64,000 bases of DNA, taken from the NCBI RefSeq assembly GCF_029227915.1, contig NC_079884.1, forward strand, positions 15,376,001 to 15,440,000, given 5' to 3'. Within the stretch, counting starts at the first letter, position 1; every line of letters begins with the position of its first letter. The DNA comes from Hydractinia symbiolongicarpus (lineage: Eukaryota; Cnidaria; Hydrozoa; Anthoathecata; Hydractiniidae). Of the stretch, positions 38,340 to 48,200 are shown one piece after another. The notes beneath the pieces were generated by a model. That model was given only the letters and a program-made list of their open reading frames with translations, was not told the DNA's origin and did no database searches. A program made the position numbers and the translations under genes.

Positions 38340-39880
38340 ATAATAATAATTATTTAACATTCCGCTACCTAAAATCAGAAATAAACAGTCAACTAAACCA
38401 TGCCTTAATCAGTCTAATTGAAAACATTAGAAAACAACTTGACTCTGGAAATTTTTCTTGTGGAATTTTTATAGACCTTCGAAAAGCCTTTGATACCGTT
38501 GACCACAACATACTATTTGGATAAAATGCAACACTATGGTATTCGTGGACTAGCAAACACCTGGTTCAAATCTTACCTTACTAACCGAAGGCAATTTGTT
38601 TTTATTTCTGGGAATAACTATTCCGAAATAGAAATTTTTCATGGGGTGCCCCAGGGATCAGTCCTTGGACCACTACTCTTCTTAATTTATATTAATGACC
38701 TCCTAAATGGAATTTACCATAGTGATGTTTTTCACTTTGCAGATGACACCAGTCTATTATGCTCTAGTCCCAGTTTGAAAACCATTAAGAAAAGAGTAAA
38801 TATTGATCTAAAACTTCTATGCCACTGGTTCAATGCAAATAAAATTCACTTAACGTTGCCAAAACCGAGGTTATTCTTTTCAGGCATCCCAATAAATCAA
38901 TCAGCTATGATGTTAGACTTAAACTAAATGGCAATTAATTATCCTTTTCCACTTGTGGTAAGTATCTTCGGGTTATTATCGACTCTCACTTAAATTGGTC
39001 ATTTCATATAAAAAACTTAGCTACCAAACTTTCCAGAAGTAATGGAGCAATTTTCAAACTCCGTCACTATGTTTCCTTAAAGATACTCCTCTCTGTATAC
39101 TACTCTTTATTCTTTTCTCACGCTTCTTATTTCTCCCAAGTTTGGTGTCTAACCCATAACATCCATACTGATCGAATCTTTAAACTTCAAAAAATAGCGG
39201 TCAGGCTCATCACCTTTGCTGACTTTAATCAGCCCTCCAAACCTCTACTAAAGCAACTTAACCTTCTTAATATTTTTGATACCCCCAAAATCTGTAATAT
39301 AACTCTAGTTCACCAAATCTGAAGAAAACCTCTCCACTTGACATAGTCTTCTCAGTCTAGCGTTTCGCCTGGATACTTACAATACCAGAGGATCTTCTAT
39401 TAAACTTTTAGACAAACCCCTTGTTATAACTTTTTCTTTTGGTACCAGATCTACTTTATATCAATGTATACTAGCCTGGAACTGCTTTCAATCTCTTTTC
39501 CCTAGACAAGACCTTTCTTCACTATCAATATCTAAAATCAAATCACTCTCGCTACAAAAATTCCCTCCTCAATTAATATTCCTAACTAACTTAGTCCCTT
39601 TTCTACCTTTTGAAATGATTATACTCTAAACAGATAAAAACCTAGTTAAAGTGTGTAGTTAATTTTCATAAAGAAAACAAACAAAAATTTATATTTATTT
39701 ATTTATAATGGAAAATTCTAAACATATAATGGTGGCCATCTCCTTAGATTAGTTATTTAACTAGTGTGATGGTCTCTAACTTGTTTAAAGTTTTTAGCAA
39801 TTTATCTAGTTAAAGTTCCTTTTTTATAGAACATTTTGTTTTTGTAATTAGTTATGTTCTCAGCAAATAAACCCTTAATA
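38340..39880 (+). mobile_element. Broken, 5'-truncated CR1/Jockey-like LINE
   Basis: Reverse-transcriptase blocks occur in order: GIFIDLRKAFDTVDHNIL (38460-38518), then after a frameshift HYGIRGLANTWFKSYL, FHGVPQGSVLGPLLFLIYIN and the catalytic FADD in HFADDTSLLCSS (38740-38760). A stop and further shifts precede KYLRVIIDSHLNWSFHIKNL and WCLTHNIHTDRIFKLQKIAV near 38960-39200. The block spacing is that of CR1/Jockey-superfamily LINEs. N-terminal domains are missing. An AATAAA near 39865 marks the approximate 3' end. Confidence 0.85.
38490..38927 (+). pseudogene. LINE reverse transcriptase palm fragment (FADD)
   Basis: This is the longest open part of the LINE above. It contains the RT motifs PQGSVLGP and FADD (both catalytic Asp present), followed by a thumb-like region CHWFNANKIHLTLPKP. 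A frameshift at about 38518 separates it from the preceding FDTVDH block, so no full protein can be made. Confidence 0.8.
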
Positions 39881-39906
39881 CACTCAATCATAGTGCCGTG
39901 TTTTTT

Positions 39907-39980
39907 CTGCGCGCGCAGAAATGGAGGTAACTTTTCTGCTTAGTTTGTTTACATTTTTACATCCATTTCTGCGCGCGCAG
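39907..39980. repeat. CG-rich inverted repeat with 22-bp arms
   Basis: CTGCGCGCGCAGAAATGGAG at 39907 is matched by its complement ending at 39980 (TCCATTTCTGCGCGCGCAG), with a spacer of about 30 bases. Each arm carries the self-complementary CTGCGCGCGCAG. A related GCGTGCGCAGG lies just downstream. Confidence 0.75.
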
Positions 39981-40562
39981 CAGGCATTATGTAATCACTT
40001 ACATGCGTGCGCAGGTAAATACCGGGACTGTGATTCCATGTATTACTTTAGCCAAAGTAGTCCACAATTTTTTGTTACTATGCACTTTTTGTGTTAGCTA
40101 AGACCCAAAAGACAAGGGTTTTACTACAAAAAGTGTAGCTAAAGCTAGCTAAAAACATCTATTAGAGACAATATTCTTTCGGGCGAGTATTGAACCTAAA
40201 ATGTTTAAATAATGGTAAATAATGAAGAAGACCTTTTCAAATATAATTAGGTGCAACGATTATATATGAGTTTTGAACACTTCAACAGCAAATCGCCTTT
40301 GTCTTAGCTAGCTAGATTTTGTGATAGAATTTATTTTTGAATCAAAATTTAATATTTTAGAGAATGAAAGAACAAATGGTGAAAAAAAAGGCAAGGGAAA
40401 TGCAAGTTCTTTGACATGCTTTGTTATGCGTCTACCATGTTTCGAATCCTATGTTTGCGAACCTAGTGGAAACAGGATAATGGGGCAATAAACCCCGGGG
40501 CTTTATTTGAGTGCCGGCTATTTTTGCGCGCGACGTACGGTACTTTTCATTATTAACGTAAC

Positions 40563-40664
40563 CAACCTCGTTCCCAGGGCATTTTGCCTTGTTGATAAGT
40601 TGATAGCGGCGTTGGCCACTCCGTAATAACGGCTCAGGGGCCACAAGACCCTGGGACGAGGTTG
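40563..40664. mobile_element. Small MITE, copy 1
   Basis: Ends CAACCTCGTTCCCAGGG and (complement) CAACCTCGTCCCAGGGTC. The interior includes CATTTTGCCTTGTTGA and CACTCCGTAATAACGGCTCA. A second, shorter copy lies at 47392-47464. Confidence 0.65.
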
Positions 40665-40669
40665 TAACG

Positions 40670-42202
40670 CAACTACATCCTTCTTTTATAAAAATACCAA
40701 AATTCTAACCAGGCTGGCCCAAAAACAATGCTGTTTTTAAGCTAAAATCCCAGCCTGATATTCTTATAAAGCATATTCTTATAAAAAAAGCATGTACCTC
40801 TTTCAGCAACTGCATCAATGCTTATGTGTCTTGTTCACCCAATACTTAAACCGGACGAAAAACTAACGTTTGGTGGGAAAAAGTATTTGCAATCAATAAA
40901 GGTCTCAAGAAAATTGTTTAATAACTGCCTCGAAGGCTATGTTTTTAAAACAAAAAGCACGCCAATTATCAACCTCGTACACAGTGTCCCCCCCTGCGAA
41001 ATGTGATAGTTTAATAACGTTTGAGGTTATGCCAGTCTGAGAATTTCATATTTAGCGAAGGTTGTCCTTTTTTTATAGATTCTTTTTATTGTTAAGTGAT
41101 TTCGCGATGCGATGTCCAGTCCATACAGCAAAAAAGTGAACTGTTAAGGCGGTAGCAAAAGCAGATTTCAGAAGTGCTTACAGAAGGGATAAATTCAGGT
41201 TAGTTAGACCTTTGATCGTAAAATGTTTTTCTGCAAATCTCCAGAGGCCATCAATTTTTGCGCCATCATATTAAATGTATTTGTAGTGCACGAATCGATT
41301 GCAATTTTTTTTACCTGAAATTGCCAATTTACATAAAAAGAAAACACATGAAATCAAAATTAAGGAACAACAAGAAGCCCTGGGGGCTCTAAGAATTTCC
41401 GCTCCAATAATAATTAAGAATGTGATTTTTTTTTTAAAAAAAATACGAAATAAGAAGATTTTTTTTCTTCACTTTAAAACACATCTGTTGCACCGAATTT
41501 CAAAGCATTTTATTGTAATTATCGACGAGAAGATTTTCAACCTTAGTACGTTTTGGAGGTGGTAATTTTTAAAATCTTCTTCTTGAACGAAACCATTGTT
41601 TTCCCTAGCGGAGACACCCCAAAACAGAATTCAGGTTATTTTGTGTAAAACCTAAATTTTACGATATTTTTTTGTTATTTGTGGGAAGATTTGAATTTGC
41701 GCCTAAATCAATAGGCGCGAGAAGTCGTACCAAAAGTTTGTTTTTAAAAAGAACTTAACACATGCTTCCCAACAACGAGCACCATGGAGGAGATATAAAT
41801 TATTAGTTACTACCTGGATACGAATTGTTCTTCCAGTTAAAAACGAAACAAAAAATACGTTGACTTCTTTCATGATTTTTTTTATGTCTTTTGCTTATTT
41901 TACAAAAAGAACAATTGTATAGTTTTTAAAGATAGACGTCATGGGTATTCCTAATGAAAAATATATATAAAATTTATCCGTTGCATAGTCAAGCTCCTTT
42001 AATTTTTTTCTTTAAATAAAAAATATAAACAATCTCAAAAAATAATTTCATTTTTACCTCCTACCTTTGCTATCAAAAGTTTCGTCTTAGAAGAAAACTA
42101 TGAAACAGATGCTAAAAGAAACACGGTTTACGAAATATCGCCCAAAAATCTAAATGAGAAAATCCCATCTTCCAGCAAGAAGCGCAATTTGTTTAATATA
42201 AC
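40670..42202. other. Upstream region of the MGCD gene
   Basis: No exon or repeat is supported. Short ORFs (40818-41006, 41299-41565) have no recognisable domain. Confidence 0.35.
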
Positions 42203-45200
42203 ATGGGTTGTGATGAGAGCAAGCCTCAATATTTTCATCTCCATCCAGAGATGATGTATAACCACACGCAAGTACTAACTGGCGAAATAAATCAACGGTC
42301 TTATCCCGAAACGATTGAACAATATTGTAAATCGCTTGCAGGACTCAAGTTTCACGGACAAAAGAATAGAAAAAATAATGTAAGAATGGGTCAAATTTTT
42401 TATTTATTGATAAATTGAATTTTCTTTTTTACTTTTTGAGTTCTCTCTTAATTGTAGCAATTTGTTATATAATACGTGAATACACGTTCTTATATACTTT
42501 CTAAGTTTAGATTTTAACTTTTTTGGTAAAAACATTGTGCAATTTTTGTCAACATAGTATGCAAGACAACAATGTAATATGTTTATTTTAGCAATATATT
42601 TCGAAGTATTACTTCATCATCAGGCTATAAGTAAAAGTATATAAACAGTAAAACTGCTAAATAAAAAGTATTCACATCACATATCAACATCTACCTACAT
42701 ACACTATACACAAGTTGAAAAGTATTAAATGATTAAAACTTCCATGAGGGATAAGTCATAATTAAACTTTTATTACTAATTCACGGCTTTTAAACTCGTC
42801 CTTTGTGTTTATTTTAGGCTTTATTTCCCGAATGAAAAGTGCCTCCAGTGTCATTAAATGATATTCATGACTTAATCGATTTTGCCATTATTTCTGCATG
42901 ATTGATTGATAGCTCCACATTACATGTCTTGAAATGACGTCCCACGACGGTATATTTATGCTCTTTGATACGGGTTAGAAGATGTCGGGTAGTCTGCCCC
43001 ACATAACACGATAGACATCGTGAACACGTTATTTTGTACACTAAACCGCTTTGCATAGGCTTCGCCACAGGTGCTTTCAATGATGGTAGAACTGATTTTA
43101 TTTTCTTAATTGTAGAGACAATTTTGCATGGTGCATTGATGCGTTTTAACGAGCGTTCAAATTTATCCGTCGCCTTCCCTCGATATTGAAGAAAAACAAG
43201 TTTTCTCTCTGCTTCATCGTCGTTTCCTTTTTCTACCGTAGGTGGTTTCGGTCGGTATATCTTTTCCAGGGTCTTCTCGATAATTTCTTCGTAAAACGAT
43301 GGAGGGTACTGGTTATTCTCAAGGAGAGATTTTGCGTTCAAGAGACTTTGATGAAAATTCTCCTAGGTACTACATGCGTAATGAATCCTATACACCAGAC
43401 CGGTTACTACGGAACGTTTATACTTTATGGGAGCTAGCGAATGGAAGTTCATTGTTAATCCTGTGTCACTAGCTTTCCTGTACCACGTTGATGTTAAATT
43501 CTCGCCTCTGTGTATGATTTGCATGTCCAGAAATGGAATACTGCTTTAAAAGCCGTGAATTAGTAATAAAAGTTTAATTATGACTTATCCCTCAAGGGAG
43601 TTTTAATCATTTAATACTTTTTAACTTGTGTATAGTGTATGTAGGTAGATGTTAATATGTGATGTTTTATGATGTTTTACTGTTTATATACTTTTGCTTA
43701 TAGCCTGATGATGAAGTAATACTTCGAAATATATTGCTAAAATAAACATATTACATTGTTGTCTTGCATACTATGTTGACAAAAATTGCACAATGTTTTT
43801 ACCAAATAAGTTATTTACGTGGGAATTACGACGAAATGATTGTTGGAAAATATACATCCGATATCTTCATCGCTACAAAAGTTGGAAATGAACAGTATGA
43901 GAATAAACTTTCTCGAGAATTGCATCAAAGCCGAAATAATTCCTTCATTTCTGAAGTTTCGAGTACCAAACAATGGATGTTTCGATGACCGAAATGTTCA
44001 TGAATTTCAGATGAAACTTCTCAAAAAGGAAATCGGGACTGCTAGAAGAGATTTAAAGCTGTGTACGGAGAAAGTTTCCACCTTTAGAAATGAAGTAAAA
44101 ACGCATGTTCCATATAAATGTTTACCTTCAGTAATTTTATACACAAGATTTTTCATAAAGGACTTAAGAAAACGTCAATCGAAGAAACTAAATGATAAGT
44201 TATACAAGCTGTCAAAAGACCAAGAAAGGCCGCTTTTTAATGTCAAAAACACGGTTATTTGTTATGGTTTAACTAAACAACCACCAAAATACGTCATCGA
44301 AACTTTAACTTTGGGTCCAAAAAACGCAGTGATGCAGAGTTTTGACAAAAATGAGGTGCTCTCGGAGTTAGATGACTTATTGAGATTTTGCAGAAAACAA
44401 GAGGTTAGTGAAGAAGTTATAACAGACATTAATGTTAGAACGTTGACATACATCAAAAACTGCAAAAAACAGAAAACACCCAGGAACGTCCAAATGACTC
44501 GTAAATACCTTAAAGAAAACAAAACGTATGATATACGTAAACAAGCTCGCGAATAAAGTTTACAAAAAGCTGTCAATCAGATTGTGATTTCTGTTACGAA
44601 GTTAGAAACGACATATTATGCTATTCACATAGGCTATAATAGTTGTTACGCACTATGCAGTTATTTTTTCAAAATTGATTTGTGATATCTTTTTGAACGG
44701 AAAACTCCTCGAATTTGAAGCCCAGAAGAGGAAAGTTGATGGTTGTCTTCGTTTCTCTCTTACGTAATGTTGTGGAAATTTTGCAGACTACTTTCCAGGC
44801 ATTTGGGAGACCTTAAGTCTGCTTACATTCACCTTTGTAAACTTTGATGGAGACACTTTTACTTTACCAGTTAGTTAAAAAATGATTTTGAACACTTATC
44901 TTATATAACAGCAAAAAAAAAAAAAAGTAAAAATAATTACCAAGATGAGATTCGAACACACGACTACTCCCGTTTCGGTGCTCAGAGAGGCAAAAATTTC
45001 CATTCTTGTGGGACACATTTGCGTTTTAATACAAGCTCACGAGCTTGTAATGATTTGCTAGCTGCTCCCTTTTATAAGGGTATAGGCATTTGCTTAATGA
45101 AAACTGATACATAGAACCGAAAATTTGACGAAATTATAACCCTCCACAATTTGAGAAGCATACGAAAACGCGAAAGCACGAAAAACATCCAGTACTAAAA

Positions 45201-48200
45201 GGAGAGGAAAAGATAGTCCACATGCTGAAGGAACTCAAAGATCAGAATAAAATAACTGAAGAACTCTTTGACAAACTAAAACCAACCGGAAGTCAATCAC
45301 CCAGATTTTACGGCTTGGCAAAGGTACACAAACCCTCAACACCACTTAGACCCGTCTTGTCGATGCCCGGTTCAGTGTACTACCGCGTGGCAAAACAGGT
45401 AGCTGACTGGCTTTCAGTAGTGAAGGAATGTCAAATAAATTCGTCAACACAATCGATATCACAAAGTTTGAAAGATATGCATCTAGATGATAACGAAGAA
45501 ATGATAAGCTTCGACGTTTCGTCTTTATATACCAATGTCCCAGTAGAGGAAGCGATTAACTATTGCGCTGACATGTTGTTTTCAGATAGGTACGAAAAGC
45601 CACCGGTATCAAAGGAAACGTTTATTCAACTAGCAAACATGTGCAGTCGTGATGTGTTGCTCCTAACACATGATGGTTACTACAGACAAAAGGACGGATT
45701 AGCGATTGGAAGTCCGCCAGCTCCAAATATAGCTAATGGCTGGCTTAGCAAGTTTGACACACGTATAAAAAACGATGCAAAGCTATACTCCCGGTACATG
45801 GATGATATCCTGAGAGATATCAAAAGAGAACAAATTAATGACAAACTTATGGAAATAAACAACTTCCATCCCAACCTAAAGTTTACCGTGGAAAGAGAAC
45901 AAAAAGGCAGTATTCCATTTCTGGACATGCGAATCATACACAGAGGCGAGAATTTAACATCAACGTGGTATAGGAAAGCTAGTGACACAGGATTAACAAT
46001 GAACTTCCATTCGCTAGCTCCCATAAAATATAAACGTTCCGTAGTAACCGGTATGGTGTATAGGATTCATTACGCATGTAGTACCTAGGAGAATTTTCAT
46101 CAAATTCTCTTGAACGCAAAATCTCTCCTTGAGAATAACCAGTACCCTCCATCGTTTTACGAAGAAATTATCGAGAAGACCCTGCAAAAGATATACCGAC
46201 CGAAACCACCTACGGTAGAAAAAGGAAACGACGATGAAGCAGAGAGAAAACTTGTTTTTCTTCAATATCGAGGGAAGGTGACGGATAAATTTGAACGCTC
46301 GTTAAAACGCATCAATGCACCATGCAAAATTGTCTCTACAATTAAGAAAATAAAATCAGTTCTACCATCATTGAAAGCACTTGTGGCGAAGGCTATGCAA
46401 AGCGGTTTAGTGTACAGAATAACGTGTTCACGATGTCTATCGTGTTATGTGGGGCAGACTACCCGACATCTTCTAACCCGTATCAAAGAGCATAAATATA
46501 CTGCCATGGAAAATCATTTCAAGACATGTAATGTGGAGCTATCAATCAATCATGCAGAAATAATGGCAAAATCGATTAAGTCGGAATATCATTTAATGAC
46601 ACTGGATGTACTTTTCATTCGGGAAATAAAGCCTAAAATAAACACAAGAGACGAGTTTAAAAGCCGTGAATTAGTAATAAAAGTTTAATTATGACTTATC
46701 CCTTATGGGAGTTTTAATCATTTAATACCTTTTAACTTGTGTATAGTGTATGTAGGTAGATGTTGATATGTGATGTGAATACTTTTTATTTAGCAGTTTT
46801 ACTGTTTATATACTTTTACTTATAGCCTGATGATGAAGTAATACTTCGAAATATATTGCTAAAATAAACATATTACATTGTTGTCTTGCATACTATGTTT
46901 AGATTTTAACCCGTGTTTTATAACCTTCTCTGTTAATAATTTCCTTTTTTTATTTTTGAAATTACTTATTAATTCAGTCTCATGTTAGTCAAATAATATT
47001 TTGTAGGACACCTGCACTGAACCAACATTGGTGAAACAAAACAATTTAGGTTACGTTCTCTCCCAATTGGACGCGATAATTAGAGGAAGTGGCAAAACCT
47101 TCGAAGTTGACGAGGAAAGTTTTTTCGAAAAGATTCACCCACTCGCTGCTTTAAGAAAACGAACAATGGAAACATTTGAAGAATGCCTTTCACGATTGGA
47201 AATTGATGGAAAACGATTTTTGAAAATTTATAAATGCCGTAAAGGTAAAGGTTGAACAATTATATCTAGAGTATTAAACACATACTGCGTGGAGGTCAAT
47301 TTCTGATACTCGCTAGTGGGCGATTTTTACTACAAAACTAAGAGTCTCGTGTAAAATGTTACGCTTATTAATTAAAATTATCAACCTCGTTACCAGGGCA
47401 TTTTGCCTTGTTGACCACTCCGTAATAACGGCTCAGGGGCCAAAAGACCCTGGGGACGAGGTTGTGAAATTATAACAGCAGCGCTTACCGTTTTCAAGTT
47501 TCTTCGTCTTTATCACAGCAAGGGAGGATGACTTAAAGGAATGTTTCTATATGTTACTTTCTACTAAATGTTTAGTCTTATCTGGAGTGCTTACAGAAGA
47601 TAAATATTGGGGATGTAGGCAGCAACTACTATCAGGAAAAGTTATTGCAGACTGGGTAGATACCACTGCTGGACCAATGGATCCAATATTTGGTGTTCTA
47701 CTAAACCCAACTGCAGGTAAAAGACAGTTTTTGGACCAGAAACAATTGTATTTAATACTTGCGCAAGCCTAACGTACAGCCTTTTTAGAACCCAGACAAA
47801 TGCCTTCAAGAGTTTTTGAGGATGGGGATAAGACAAAAAGTATATACAGTATTTGCAGTATGTGTTGAAGCTTTTAATCATAGAACTTAAAAGGGATTAT
47901 TTATTTATTCGAAATTAAAAGACAGAGAATGGAAAGTTTTTTAAAAACTGAAATAGCCCTTGCTTATTGTTAAAAAACTTGCATTTTGTTATCGGGTTTA
48001 TCGGTTGGTTATTGCGTCGAAGATAGCTTTATTGTCCCGAAAAAAAAAGATTAATTTCATTGAACAAATCCTTTTTAATTTTTTCGCGAAGTCGATTAAA
48101 CTTTCCGAAAATTTTCGCGCGGAGAAATGTTCAAGGATCAACGCAAAACTAGCGTCATGAAAGCCTAACAAACCTTTATTGTGGTAATTTCTTCCAGTTC

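Larger units (their letters stand above)
42519..46896. mobile_element. Penelope-like element (GIY-YIG type) composite: inverted 5'-truncated copy plus forward copy between direct pLTR repeats
   Basis: From left to right: an inverted, 5'-truncated copy (about 42526-43545, minus) with 3' end, GIY-YIG endonuclease and the last part of the RT; a forward copy of the 3' end (about 43546-43796) acting as upstream pLTR; an N-terminal ORF; an interruption (44557-45130); an RT ORF; an endonuclease ORF; and the downstream pLTR (about 46656-46896). The whole is flanked by an exact 14-bp duplication, so it entered as one unit into intron 1 of the MGCD gene. Inverted plus tandem arrangement with terminal repeats is characteristic of Penelope-like retroelements. 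Confidence 0.9.

Noticed and set aside
40432-40644. 70-codon minus-strand ORF
   Set aside because: It lies largely within the small MITE at 40563-40664.
44262-44576. 104-codon minus-strand ORF
   Set aside because: Shadow of the Penelope N-terminal ORF.
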